From the NCBI RefSeq assembly GCF_021556455.1, contig NZ_JAKGCV010000018.1:1-32073 (forward strand): DNA of 32,073 nucleotides, in the 5' to 3' direction. The translations under genes and the position numbers were made by a program. A model generated the notes under the pieces. The model did not search any database. It had not been told where the DNA came from and worked only from the letters and a program-made list of their open reading frames with translations. Of this stretch, positions 15,755 through 24,358 are shown one piece after another. The stretch's first letter is position 1; every line of letters starts with the position of its first letter. The stretch is from Streptomyces fuscigenes. GTDB lineage: Bacteria; Actinomycetota; Actinomycetes; Streptomycetales; Streptomycetaceae.

Positions 15755-16125
15755 GGCCGTCGAATCCGCTCGGGGCCCGGCGCCCGGTCGTACGGGCTCG
15801 CAGCGAACCCGCACGCCCGGTCGTACGGGCTCGCGGCGAACCCGCCCGTGGAACGGCCGCCTTTCTCACCTCATTCGTGCCGGGACGCCGCCGGGAGTGC
15901 CGCTGTTCCCTTCCGCGGGGGACCCTTTCGCTCCGCGCGACTCGATCCAGAGGCTTAGGTCTCCGGCCTCATGACAGCCGGGCGGATAGGCTCCAGAATG
16001 TTGCCTTGTCCGGCCGCGACGGATCCGGGAACCGGATACCGTTCGACCCCGTGGGAAAGAGGTGGGCGTTCACACCTGTTCCCTGAGGAAGTCGGCGCGG
16101 CCCTCCTTTCCAGGAAAGCGGAACG
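15755..16125. other. Intergenic region between hxlR-type and cupin genes
   Basis: No gene seen in about 370 bases. It holds the 33-bp tandem repeat at 15782-15847 and the upstream region of the cupin gene. Confidence 0.45.
15782..15847. repeat. Two tandem 33-bp units, each with a small hairpin
   Basis: Bases 15782-15814 and 15815-15847 are the same 33-bp unit with only two differences seen (one central A/G and one near the end). Each unit contains GCCCG-GTCGTA-CGGGC, an inverted repeat with a 6-nt loop. The pair begins 27 bases after the HxlR-type stop and may serve as a double weak terminator. Confidence 0.8.
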
Positions 16126-16635
16126 ATGACGTTCTTCGAAAACAATGGGGTAGCGACGACCACCGAGGCGGGAATCGTGCACGTGCCCGCCGGGGAGGGG
16201 CCGGCGCGATGGTTCGGCGCCGACCTGTACACCGTCAAACTCCGGGCCGAACAGACGGATGGCGCCATCGGCTTCGTCGAAGCGTCGGTCCCGCCGGGCG
16301 GCGGCTCCCTCGCGCACACCCACGACCGCCAGACGGAGACGTTCTACCTCGTCTCCGGCGAACTGACCTTCCTCAGCGGCGAGCGGACCTTCGTCGGCCG
16401 CGCCGGGGATCTCGTGTTCGTCCCTCCGCGCAGCCGGCACAGCTTCCACAACCACGGCCTGCGGACCGCGCAGCTGCTCTTCTTCTACACGCCGGCGGGA
16501 GGAGCGGAGGAGGTCTTCGTCGAGCACGGCGACCAGGCGGAACCGGGGGAGTTCCAGCAGCCCTGGGGGCCCGAGCGGTTCACCGCCGACGTGATGGCGG
16601 CGTTCACGCGAAGCGGGACGACCTTCCTTCCCTGA
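16126..16635 (+). CDS. Cupin-domain protein, quercetinase-like
   Basis: Predicted 169-residue single beta-barrel cupin. Seen: cupin motif 1, GGGSLAHTHDRQTETFYLVSGE, with metal-ligand candidates His64, His66 and Glu71, and motif 2, GDLVFVPPRSRHSFHNHG, with His105. A ligand set of three His and one Glu is the classic mononuclear iron, manganese or nickel site, as in dioxygenases, isomerases and some binding proteins. GGAAAGCGG lies just before the ATG. It is 371 nt downstream of the HxlR-type gene on the same strand and may be its target. The substrate cannot be read from the sequence. Confidence 0.85.
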   Translation: MTFFENNGVATTTEAGIVHVPAGEGPARWFGADLYTVKLRAEQTDGAIGFVEASVPPGGGSLAHTHDRQTETFYLVSGELTFLSGERTFVGRAGDLVFVPPRSRHSFHNHGLRTAQLLFFYTPAGGAEEVFVEHGDQAEPGEFQQPWGPERFTADVMAAFTRSGTTFLP

Positions 16636-16898
16636 CGTTCCGGTGTCCCGGCGGCGGACAGCCCCCAACCGGTCCCGGCCGTGGGCCCGTTCGACCTGCC
16701 TGTTCGACCACTTCGCCCTCGACCGGCTGGGCACCCTTTCCGCACCTCGCGACCCCGTGTTCCGTCGGCTCCTCCGGTTCGCGCGGGCGGCGCCCCGCGC
16801 CTCCCGCGCTGCGCAGCCGTCGCCGTGACGGCCCTGTCCGGCCCGGCTCCGCCCGCGGGCGGTGCGGCGCTGCCGCCGCATCCATGGCGGCCGGGACC

Positions 16899-18677
16899 TC
16901 ACGCGCCCGTAGGCGTCCCGGTACGTGACTTCCTCCGGGAGCGCGACCGCGACCGGGTGGCTGACCGTGCGGGAGTCCCCACCCGCGTCAGTTGGCCGTG
17001 TTCGCGGATCGCCGCCATGGACAGCGTGCGGTACCCCGCCTCGGCGAACAGCACGGTCACGCGGTCCTCCTCCTGGCTCATGACCTCGCCCTCGCCCCAC
17101 GTGGTGTGGAGCACCCGCGTGCCGGGCAGGAAGGCGGTGTCCGACGGGGCGGCCGGCTGCGCGGCGGGCCCCTCGGTGCCGGCGAGGACTCCCGTGTGCC
17201 GGGGACGGGCCGCTCCGTCCTGGGCGGCACGGGCACAGGTGTCGCAGCCGGTGCAGTGGCCCTCGCCCAGGTGCTCGCCGAAATAGCCGAGCAGATGGCG
17301 CCGACGGCAGCCCGTCGTCTCCGCGTACGCCCGCATCATCTCCTGTCGCGAGCGCTCCAGCCGGATGCGTGCCTCGGCCAGGCGCAGTGCCTCCTTGCCG
17401 CAGGTGTCGCGCCGGGCGCCGGGGACCGCGTGGATGCCGTCCGTCGTCCCGGTCACCAGCCCGCCGGCCTCCTCCAGCAGATGCACGTGCGAGGACAGTG
17501 CGGTCCCCGACAGGCCCGTCTCCTCCCTCAGGGCCGTCACGGTGACGCCGTCCGGATGGGCCCGCACCGCGTCCATGAGGCGGGTGAGGGTGTCGAGGTC
17601 GGGCTTGCCGCCGACCCGGTAGCGCTTCGCCGAGAGGTCTTCGGGGCGGTAGGCGAGGACGGCTGCGGCGGGCTTGCCGTCGCGGCCCGCGCGGCCGATC
17701 TCCTGGTAGTACGCGTCCAGGGAGCCGGGGACGGAGGCGTGCAGCACGAAGCGTATGTCCGCCTTGTCGATGCCCATCCCGAAGGCCGAGGTGGCGACGA
17801 CGACGTCGAGGGAGCCCGCACGGAACCGATCGTGCGTGCGGGTGCGCTCCGCCGCCGTCATCCCGGCGTGGTACGCGGCGCTGTCGAAACCGAGCGCCGA
17901 CAGCTCCCTCGCGTACTCCTCGCTCTCCCGGCGGGTGCCCGTGTAGACGATGCCGGGTTTGGCCTCGGCCGCGGCGCGTTCCAGCACCCAGCGGCGCTTG
18001 CCCGCTTCGTCCTGATGGCGCACCACCTCCAGGTGGATGTTGGGACGGTCGAAGCCCGCGACCACCTCGTGCACGTCGTCCATGCCCAGACGCTCGACGA
18101 TGTCGGCCCGCACGGGCGCGGCGGCGCTCGCGGTCAGGGCCAGCAGCGGTGGACGGCCGATCCGGTCCCGTACGCGGCCCAGCGAGAGGTAGTCGGGGCG
18201 GAAGTCGTACCCCCATGTGGAGACGCAGTGGGCCTCGTCGACGACCATGAGGGCGGGGCGCGCGGCGGCCACCTCGGCGACGACCTCGTCCTTGGCCAAC
18301 TGCTCGGGCGAGACGAAGAGGAAGTCCAGCGCGCCTTCACGCACCCGTTCCCACGCCGCCTCGTTGGCGCGCGCCCCCTGGGATGAGTTGACGGCTTCGG
18401 CGCCGGGGCTTCCGCCGGCCCTCGTCAGCGCGGCGACCTGGTCGCGCTGGAGCGCGATGAGCGGCGACACGACCACCGTGGTGCCCTCGAGGAGTACCCC
18501 CGGCACCTGGTACACGGCCGACTTCCCGGCACCGGTGGGCATCACCACCATGGTGTCCCGGCCCCGCATCACGGCGGTCATCGCCTCGACCTGCGCCGGG
18601 CGCAGACGGTCCCAGCCGAAGACGTCCCGGGCGCTGCGCCGAAGGCGCCGTCGGAGGGAGAGGTTGTGAAGAGGCAT
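16899..18677 (-). CDS. recQ: RecQ-family ATP-dependent DNA helicase with Tudor-like tail
   Basis: Predicted 592-residue 3'-to-5' DNA helicase. Seen: the Q-motif region FGWDRLRPAQVEAM near residues 20-33, Walker A MPTGAGKS with Lys52, the DEAH box VVDEAHCVSTWGYDFRPDY near residue 150, SATSAFGMGIDKADIRFV and YYQEIGRAGRDG in the second RecA domain, a winged-helix-like segment, and the zinc site CRRRHLLGYFGEH...CTGCDTC. The HRDC domain of E. coli RecQ is absent. Instead residues about 520-570 carry LPGTRVLHTTWGEGEVMSQEEDRVTVLF, resembling the Tudor/KOW-like C-terminal domain of PcrA/UvrD helicases. The tail ends in an Arg/Ser-rich stretch. ATG 18677 has AGGAG before it; longer frames to 18737 are less likely. 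Confidence 0.93.
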   Translation of the reverse strand: MPLHNLSLRRRLRRSARDVFGWDRLRPAQVEAMTAVMRGRDTMVVMPTGAGKSAVYQVPGVLLEGTTVVVSPLIALQRDQVAALTRAGGSPGAEAVNSSQGARANEAAWERVREGALDFLFVSPEQLAKDEVVAEVAAARPALMVVDEAHCVSTWGYDFRPDYLSLGRVRDRIGRPPLLALTASAAAPVRADIVERLGMDDVHEVVAGFDRPNIHLEVVRHQDEAGKRRWVLERAAAEAKPGIVYTGTRRESEEYARELSALGFDSAAYHAGMTAAERTRTHDRFRAGSLDVVVATSAFGMGIDKADIRFVLHASVPGSLDAYYQEIGRAGRDGKPAAAVLAYRPEDLSAKRYRVGGKPDLDTLTRLMDAVRAHPDGVTVTALREETGLSGTALSSHVHLLEEAGGLVTGTTDGIHAVPGARRDTCGKEALRLAEARIRLERSRQEMMRAYAETTGCRRRHLLGYFGEHLGEGHCTGCDTCARAAQDGAARPRHTGVLAGTEGPAAQPAAPSDTAFLPGTRVLHTTWGEGEVMSQEEDRVTVLFAEAGYRTLSMAAIREHGQLTRVGTPARSATRSRSRSRRKSRTGTPTGA

Positions 18678-19179
18678 GACACTCCTGAGGGCGGTTCGTG
18701 CACGGCTCGTGCGCCCTGCCTCTACCCCCTGATGCACGGATCATGGCGCGCCCGGCGGCACCGGGCCGGGGCGGCGTACGCCCGGACGCCGCGAAGACCT
18801 GGTCCCGCCCCGGAGGACACCGTGCACGACGCGCCGCCGTGGGTCCCGCCCTCCGGGCACCGAGGCCGGGTCGGCACCCGGTCGGCGCCGCACGGGCGTT
18901 CGGCCCCGGTGAACGCCGGGTACGGCTGCCGCCGGGCGGGGCCGGCGGCAGCGGACAGGACCGGGCGGGCCGGAGACCGGCCCGCGCGTGGAGCGTGTCG
19001 ACGGGGCGTGAGAGAGGCGGTCGGGCAGGGGCCATCAGTCCTCGTGGCGGAGGTCAGGAAGAGGGACTCCGGGCGACGGCCGACCTCGTGCGGGCGTCGT
19101 CAGGCCCCTCGTGTCGCTCTCCCTCCGACGGAAGCTGTCCGGGTCCGGGCGGCGTCCGCCGGACCGCCGAGGCAGGACG
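18678..19179. other. 500-base intergenic region upstream of recQ
   Basis: No convincing gene. It contains the recQ promoter side and the 3' side of the methyltransferase gene. No SOS-type box (GAAC-N4-GTTC) was seen. A short direct repeat of CGTGCNCGGCTCGTGC type lies near 18694-18711. Confidence 0.4.
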
Positions 19180-20232
19180 TCACGCGGGCACCGTCTCCAG
19201 CACGGAGACCAGCGAGGCCGACGGCGTCAGACGCTTCAGGCGCAGTCCGGCCTCGTGGAAGAGCGCCTCGAACTCGGGCCGGCTGCGCTCCCGGCCGCCA
19301 CTCGACAGTGTCAGCATGTTCAGGTCCATGAGCGGGGGCAGTCCCGTCGCGTCCTCGGTCTCGACGACGAGTTCCGCGACGAGGACGCGGCCGCCTTCGT
19401 GCAGGGACTCGCGGCATGTACGGAGGATCCGCACGGCGGACTCGTCGTCCCAGTCGTGCAGGACGTACTTCAACAGGTACACGTCTGCGGCCGGGACGGA
19501 GGCGAAGAAGTCGCCCCCGACGAATTCGAAGCGGTCGGCCACCCCCGCGGCGGCGGCGGAGCTTCCGGCGGCATCCGCGAGACGCGGAAGGTCCAGTACC
19601 GCTCCGCGCAGGGAGGGGTGGCGCACCATGAGGCTCTGTACGAACGCGCCCGCGGCGCCGCCGACGTCCACGACCCGCTCGTGCCCCCGGAAGTCGATGA
19701 CGTCTGCCAGATGCTCGGCGACGCCCTCGGTCATCGCCGACATGGCCGCCGTGAACCGGTTCCCCTCCTCGGGGTGTTCCGCGAAGTACGCGAACAGGTC
19801 CTTGCCCATGACCGCGGGGGCCTGCGCCTCGCCCGAGCGGACCGCTTCCACGAGACGGTCCCACGGGCGCCAGTGCGAGGTCATGCCACCCCAGAGGGCG
19901 AGGTCGCGCAGGGAGCCGGGACGGTCCGTGCGCAGGGTCTCCAGCAGGGGGGTGCCGGTGAAGTGCTCACCGTCGTGGCACGCGGCCAGGTCCACGGCGA
20001 CGCAGGCCCGCAGGAAGCGGAAGGCCGCGGCGGGATCGAGCGACTCGGCCCGGGCGATGTCCCGCGCCGTCGCCGGACCGGCGTGGAGGTGGTCCGCGAT
20101 GTGCAACTCGGCTGCGGTGCGCACGACTTGTGTCACCCAGTAGCCGGTGATCATCTGGAACATGCGCCCGGTCTCGCCCTGTGCGGGCTTCGCCGAGCCG
20201 GCCGGGGTCAGGGGCTCCTCGTACAGTGTCAC
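19180..20232 (-). CDS. SAM-dependent O-methyltransferase, COMT/AcnMT type
   Basis: Predicted 350-residue methyltransferase that transfers a methyl group from S-adenosylmethionine to a hydroxyl, typically on a polyketide or aromatic product. Residues about 20-110 form the dimerisation winged helix (FQMITGYWVTQVVRTAAELHIADHL). The SAM-binding core shows VVDVGGAAGAFVQSLM, LDLPRLAD, GDFFASVPAADVYLLKYVLHDWDDE with the catalytic-type His259, and LLVAELV-like strands. Motif I reads DVGGAAG rather than the more usual DVGGGTG. The GTG at 20232 has GGAGAGAG upstream; the frame is open to 20784 but the upstream part is compositionally non-coding. No biosynthetic cluster is adjacent, so its substrate is unknown. 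Confidence 0.9.
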   Translation of the reverse strand: MTLYEEPLTPAGSAKPAQGETGRMFQMITGYWVTQVVRTAAELHIADHLHAGPATARDIARAESLDPAAAFRFLRACVAVDLAACHDGEHFTGTPLLETLRTDRPGSLRDLALWGGMTSHWRPWDRLVEAVRSGEAQAPAVMGKDLFAYFAEHPEEGNRFTAAMSAMTEGVAEHLADVIDFRGHERVVDVGGAAGAFVQSLMVRHPSLRGAVLDLPRLADAAGSSAAAAGVADRFEFVGGDFFASVPAADVYLLKYVLHDWDDESAVRILRTCRESLHEGGRVLVAELVVETEDATGLPPLMDLNMLTLSSGGRERSRPEFEALFHEAGLRLKRLTPSASLVSVLETVPA

Positions 20233-21055
20233 AACTCTCTCCGATCCTGTGTCGGCCGCGGCGGGCCGGCGGGCTCGTCGCGGGAACGCGTCAGAAACAC
20301 ACGGCCGCGGCGCGGGGTGGGCCCGTCCCCGCCGGGCTCGCACCGCCGGTCCGCGACTGGAGTGCCATGCTGGCCGCGGGGCCGTCGCGGAGGTGGCGAG
20401 CCGGGCCGGGCGGATGCGGAGGCGCCGGCCGGCTCCGTGCGACCCGAGGCGGTCTCCGCCCCCTGAGTCACCCCCGCCGCGGGCGCCGAGCCGGAACACT
20501 CCCGCGAGGGCGCCCGCGCGACGAGCGCCGCACGTCCCCGAGACCGTCGTCGTCATGCGCATGCGTCTCGCCCCTTCTCGGCCTTCCATGCGTCCACATC
20601 GGTATGGGATGCGGGCCCCGCCGCGAAAGTTCACGCCGAAACGTCCGTCCAACGTGCCGGAGGGGCAGGGCATTTGGATTCGACGTTCCTCCGCTCGCCT
20701 GTGCTGCCGTACCGAGCGCTCCGACGGGCCACGGGATCGCACCGCCCCGTGGAGGCGCGCCGGACGGGCGCGTGGGGCCCGCATCGCCCCCGTGGGCGGC
20801 GCTGCCGGCCGTGATGGCCGGGCCGTGCGTGGGCGTCCTCCTCAGGTGTGACACGTGGGGGCCGAAAGACCGGTGGGGCGGCCCGCCGGACCGCCCCGGG
20901 GATGAAATGGCGATCCCGGCAGCGGCATCCTCAACCCCGGCCGTTTTCCGCCGGGTTTCGGGGGCACCGACAGATCGTTGCGGTCGCCGGCGGGCGGCCG
21001 GTTCCCGGTGAGTGTGCGCCAGGCGCGCACGTGACGACGAGACGGAGGCTGCCCG
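20233..21055. other. Divergent intergenic region of about 820 bases
   Basis: It separates the minus-strand methyltransferase gene from the plus-strand DUF805 gene and should hold both promoters. Open frames on the minus strand (for example an ATG at 20561 after GAAGGGGCGAG) run into the methyltransferase without a stop but show no domain. No gene is called. Confidence 0.4.
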
Positions 21056-21427
21056 ATGCACTGGTACGTCGAGGCTTTCAGGAAGTACGCGGTGTTCAGC
21101 GGCAGGGCCGGCCGCAGGGAGTACTGGATGTTCTTCCTCGTGAACGTGGTGGTGGGCATCGTCCTCGGGGTGCTGGACCTGGCGATCCACTCGCAGATAC
21201 CCGCCGGCGTGTACGGACTTGCGACCCTGCTGCCGAGTCTCGCCGTGGGCTGCCGGCGCCTCCACGACACCGACCGCACGGGCTGGTGGCAGTTGCTGTT
21301 GCTGATTCCGCTCCTCGGCTCGATCGCGCTGATCGTGCTGTGCGCCGTCGAGGGGACGCAGGGCTCGAACCGGCACGGGCCCCGGCCGGTGGCCTCCACC
21401 GGCCGGGCCGTCCCCTCCGGCGCCTGA
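21056..21427 (+). CDS. DUF805 small membrane protein
   Basis: Predicted 123-residue inner-membrane protein of the DUF805 (YhaH/YhaI) family, whose role is not established. Seen: the signature start YVEAFRKYAVFSGRAGRREYWMFFLVN, a GLATLLPSLAVGCRRLHDTDRTGWWQLLLLIPLLG block with the family's invariant R-LHD-x-x-GWW, and three or four hydrophobic helices. The C-terminus is a short polar tail. GGAGG lies just before the ATG. The gene precedes the two-component pair by 117 nt on the same strand and could be co-transcribed with it. Confidence 0.92.
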   Translation: MHWYVEAFRKYAVFSGRAGRREYWMFFLVNVVVGIVLGVLDLAIHSQIPAGVYGLATLLPSLAVGCRRLHDTDRTGWWQLLLLIPLLGSIALIVLCAVEGTQGSNRHGPRPVASTGRAVPSGA

Positions 21428-21544
21428 CGGCGCCGCCCGCGCGCCCGCCCGCTCCGGTTCCCGGCCCGCTGCGGTCGCCGGAGCCGGAGCGCGGCGGGGT
21501 TCCCCGCTCCGGACAGGGGCAGTCGGTCGCGAGAGGGAGGTGCC

Positions 21545-22789
21545 GTGGAGCCGTCGAGCGGGCTGTGGCGGCGAGGGCCGCTCGTCCTCGAGATCGCCGT
21601 GCTGGCGGCCGCCTCCGTGGTGGACGCCCTGCTCACGCAGGCGTGGGGCGGACCGGACCACGGGTGGCAGCAGCCGGTCGCGGCGCTGCTGCCTTCGCTG
21701 GGACCGGCCGCGGGACTCCTCGTGCTGCTGCGGCGGCGCTTCCCGGACCGGCTCGTGCGCCTCGCCCTGTGGGCGGCGGGGACGTCCCTGGTGTGCTCCG
21801 CGGTCTCCCTGCTGGCCGAGTGGCTCGGCGGGTTCGGCCACCGGTCCTGTGCCTGTGAAGTGGTGGCACTCACGCTGTTCTCCGCCGCGTCGGCCCGTCG
21901 GCTGCGGCCCCGCCCGTCCGCGGTCCTCGCGCTCGTGTGCGGTGTCGCGGCCGTATCGGCGGCGCTGTCGAACACCCAGGGCACGGCGGGCAGGTGGGCG
22001 GCGGTCGCGGCAGCGGCGCTGTGGAGCGCTTCGGTCGGCGTGGGCCTGCTCCTGCGCGACGCGGACCGCCGCCGCGACACCGACCTCGCGGCGGCCTCGG
22101 CCGCGCAACGAGCCGCGCTGGCCCGCGACCTGCACGACGTGGTCGCCCACCACGTGAGCGGGATCGTCGTCCTCGCACGGGCCGCGCGGCACGCCGGCCC
22201 GCCGGCGCCCACGACCGGTGCTTCCGGCCCGGACGAGGCGTCGGGCTACGAACAGATCGAGCGGGCCGGCGCAGAGGCCCTGAGCGCCATGCGCAAGCTC
22301 GTGAGCCTGCTGCGCACCGAGCCGGACAGCGCGCTCACCACGCTGCGGGACGCGTTGGAGGATCCCGCGCGCTCCGAACCCCGGGCGCGCCTGCGCCTCG
22401 CGGACGACCTGGACGCGGGGCCCGAGGACACGCGCGCGGTCGCTGCGGTCGTCAGGCGGGTGGCCGTCGAGGCGCTGACGAACGTGCGGCGCCACGCCCC
22501 GGACGCCACCGACGTCCTCGTCTCGGCCCAGGTCCTGCGCGTCGACGCCCGCGCCACCTTGTTGATCGACATCACGAACGACGGAGTCGCCGCCCCTGCG
22601 GCTTGGGACCCCGCCGCGGCCACCGGGCACGGGTTGGCCGGCATGGCGGAGCGGGTGACGGCCTTCGGGGGGACGTGCGAGGCGGGCAGCGCAGGCGAAG
22701 GACACTGGAGCGTGGCGATCCGCCTGCCCCTCCCGCCTCCGCGCGAGGGACCTCTTTTTCTGGGACAGCGAGCCGGAAGGCCGACATGA
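21545..22789 (+). CDS. NarL-type sensor histidine kinase
   Basis: Predicted 414-residue membrane kinase. The first 170 residues hold about five or six hydrophobic helices with no large extracellular domain, so it probably senses a membrane or cytoplasmic cue. Then come the HisKA_3 dimerisation motif ALARDLHDVVAHHVSGIV with phospho-acceptor His197, the N-box EALTNVRRHAPDA, and the G-box GHGLAGMAERVTAFGG. GTG 21545 follows GGGAGGTGCC. The stop overlaps the regulator start by 4 nt (ATGA), so the two proteins are made together. Signal unknown. Confidence 0.95.
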   Translation: MEPSSGLWRRGPLVLEIAVLAAASVVDALLTQAWGGPDHGWQQPVAALLPSLGPAAGLLVLLRRRFPDRLVRLALWAAGTSLVCSAVSLLAEWLGGFGHRSCACEVVALTLFSAASARRLRPRPSAVLALVCGVAAVSAALSNTQGTAGRWAAVAAAALWSASVGVGLLLRDADRRRDTDLAAASAAQRAALARDLHDVVAHHVSGIVVLARAARHAGPPAPTTGASGPDEASGYEQIERAGAEALSAMRKLVSLLRTEPDSALTTLRDALEDPARSEPRARLRLADDLDAGPEDTRAVAAVVRRVAVEALTNVRRHAPDATDVLVSAQVLRVDARATLLIDITNDGVAAPAAWDPAAATGHGLAGMAERVTAFGGTCEAGSAGEGHWSVAIRLPLPPPREGPLFLGQRAGRPT

Positions 22790-23436
22790 CACTGACCGTC
22801 CTCGTCGCCGACGACCAGGCGATGGTACGCACCGGGTTTCGCATGATCCTCTCCCGGGAGCACGATCTCGAGGTGGTGGGCGAAGCCGGAAACGGTGTGG
22901 AGACGGTCCGGCTGGTGCGCGAACTCCGCCCCGACGTGGCTCTCGTGGACATCCGCATGCCCGTGATGGACGGGCTGAGGGCCACGCGGTTGCTCGCGGC
23001 CGAAGGGTGCCCCACGCGCGTCGTCGTCATCACCACGTACGACGACGACGAAACCGTCGCAGCCGCCGTGGAGGCCGGCGCTCACGGCATCGTCCTCAAG
23101 GACGCCCAGCCGCAGTTCCTCCTCGACGCGGTGCGCGCCGCGGCGGGCGACGGAGCTCTCCTCTCGCCGTCGGTGGCCCTGCGGCTGCTGCGGGGGGCCG
23201 GGAGCGCATCCGGGCGGTCGCGGGCCTCCCGAACCGGTCGGCACGGACTCTCGGAGCGGGAGCTCGCCGTCGTTCGTGCCGTCGCTCGCGGCCTGACCAA
23301 CGCGGAGATCGGTTCCGACCTGGGCCTGTCACTGCCGAGCGTCAAAGCCTTGCTGACGAGTGCCCGGAGCCGGATCGGCGCGCGCAACAGGACCGAGTTG
23401 GCCGTCTGGGCCTGGGAGTCAGGTCTCGTCCGCTGA
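22786..23436 (+). CDS. NarL/FixJ-family response regulator
   Basis: Predicted 216-residue cytoplasmic regulator and partner of the overlapping kinase gene. Seen: the receiver domain starting VLVADDQAMVRTGFRMIL, the phospho-acceptor Asp55 in VALVDIRMPVMDG, the Thr-x-Tyr switch region VITTYDDDETV, and LKDA with the conserved lysine. The C-terminal LuxR-type helix-turn-helix reads GLSERELAVVRAVARGLTNAEIGSDLGLSLPSVKALLTSARSRIGARNRTEL. Targets cannot be deduced; the adjacent DUF805 gene is a simple candidate. Confidence 0.96.
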   Translation: MTLTVLVADDQAMVRTGFRMILSREHDLEVVGEAGNGVETVRLVRELRPDVALVDIRMPVMDGLRATRLLAAEGCPTRVVVITTYDDDETVAAAVEAGAHGIVLKDAQPQFLLDAVRAAAGDGALLSPSVALRLLRGAGSASGRSRASRTGRHGLSERELAVVRAVARGLTNAEIGSDLGLSLPSVKALLTSARSRIGARNRTELAVWAWESGLVR

Positions 23437-23470
23437 AGTGGTTGGATCGTCGCCGACGGCAGAGCCGGTC

Positions 23471-23533
23471 CTCGCGGCTCGCGGCTCGCGGCTCGCGGCT
23501 CGCGGCTCGTGGCTCGCGGCTCGTGGCTCGCGG
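23471..23533. repeat. Nine tandem 7-bp CTCGCGG units
   Basis: Nine consecutive heptamers (CTCGCGG, with CTCGTGG at units 6 and 8) lie in the convergent gap between the response regulator and the small exported protein. This is a simple-sequence tract whose copy number may vary between strains. Confidence 0.95.
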
Positions 23534-23601
23534 GCCCGGGACCGTCACCGCCGACGGCCGTCCCCCGGCCCTGGGGTCCCCCCGCGGCCTCGGGCGGGGT
23601 G

Positions 23602-23979
23602 TCAGCAGGCCGAGCCGAGACACTTCCGGCTGAACACCACGGTGCCGTCCACGGTCCCGACGACGCTCTCGGCCGTCACGCCGCTCCGCCGACGGGAAGA
23701 GACGTCCTTCTTGTGCTTCGCCTCGACCACCAGCGTGACCGGCCTGCCGTCGGTGTCCTTGCCCGTGCAGCTGACCCGGTAGGGTTCCCCGCCCTCGGTC
23801 CTGCAGGCCAACTCCCCGTCGATGGGGTGGTGCTGCTCCTTGAACATGCCCGCCCCCAGTGTGGCGACCAGGGTCCGCAGTGACGCGTCCCCCACGTCCT
23901 TCGCACTCACATCGCAAGTGGAGACCGCCATGAGGGCGGTGAGAGCGGCGGCCAGCGGCCATGCAGTGTGCTTCGCCAT
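23602..23979 (-). CDS. Small exported protein, DUF4333-like
   Basis: Predicted 125-residue protein. The N-terminus MAKHTAWPLAAALTALMAVSTC is a plausible export signal; Cys22 could be lipid-modified, although VSTC is a poor lipobox (Thr at -1). The mature part has two paired cysteine regions, ELACRTEGGEPYRVSCTGKDTDG and a closing SRKCLGSAC, and VTLVVEAKHKK between them, resembling the DUF4333-type small domains of actinomycete secreted proteins. The ATG at 23979 has AAGGAC before it. Function unknown. It is divergent from the RDD gene. Confidence 0.65.
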   Translation of the reverse strand: MAKHTAWPLAAALTALMAVSTCDVSAKDVGDASLRTLVATLGAGMFKEQHHPIDGELACRTEGGEPYRVSCTGKDTDGRPVTLVVEAKHKKDVSSRRRSGVTAESVVGTVDGTVVFSRKCLGSAC

Positions 23980-24358
23980 GACGGGTCCTTCTGGTCGGCA
24001 GCGGATGAGGGTCGTGAGCCCGGATGTGCCCGCGATTCCTCCGCCCACACGGACACCGGCCCCGCGGACGGCCCGCCGGGGCGGATCTCGTTCCGGAGGG
24101 GCAGGCGGGGCGTCCGGTCGGCTTCTTCCGGCCGGTGCCGTCTCCTTCCGGGGTACGACACCTCCCGGCCGGACCTGTCTCCTCGCGCGGCACAACACCA
24201 TGTCCCCAGCAGGGGGTTGGCCCGCCCGTCGTGCTCGGATGCGCGGCCGGGCGCGGCGGCCCGGGCGACCGGCCGGACCGCCACGGGGAGCCTGCCGGCT
24301 CCCCGCCGTGACACCGGTGCCTCCTGACATCGAGGTGTGCTGCTGGCATACTCGCCGC
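23980..24358. promoter_or_regulatory. Divergent promoter region between exported protein and RDD gene
   Basis: About 380 bases with no gene. The right end holds the promoter of the RDD gene (24324-24352). The promoter of the exported protein is not evident by eye. Confidence 0.45.
24324..24352 (+). promoter_or_regulatory. Sigma-70-like promoter implying a leaderless mRNA
   Basis: CTGACA (24324-24329) and CATACT (24347-24352) are separated by exactly 17 nt, a good match to the housekeeping consensus. The expected start point, about 7 nt after the -10, falls on the G of the GTG start at 24359, and no ribosome site precedes that codon. Confidence 0.6.

Noticed and set aside
20233-20784. N-terminal extension of the methyltransferase
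   Set aside because: The frame is open but the added sequence is Arg/Ala-rich without a domain, and a good ribosome site precedes GTG 20232.
20468-22792. Very long minus-strand open frame opposite the DUF805 and histidine kinase genes
   Set aside because: High-GC shadow of the real plus-strand genes; no recognisable domain and Arg/Pro-rich composition.
23471-23533. CRISPR-like repeat array
   Set aside because: Units are 7 bp with no spacers; it is a simple tandem repeat.
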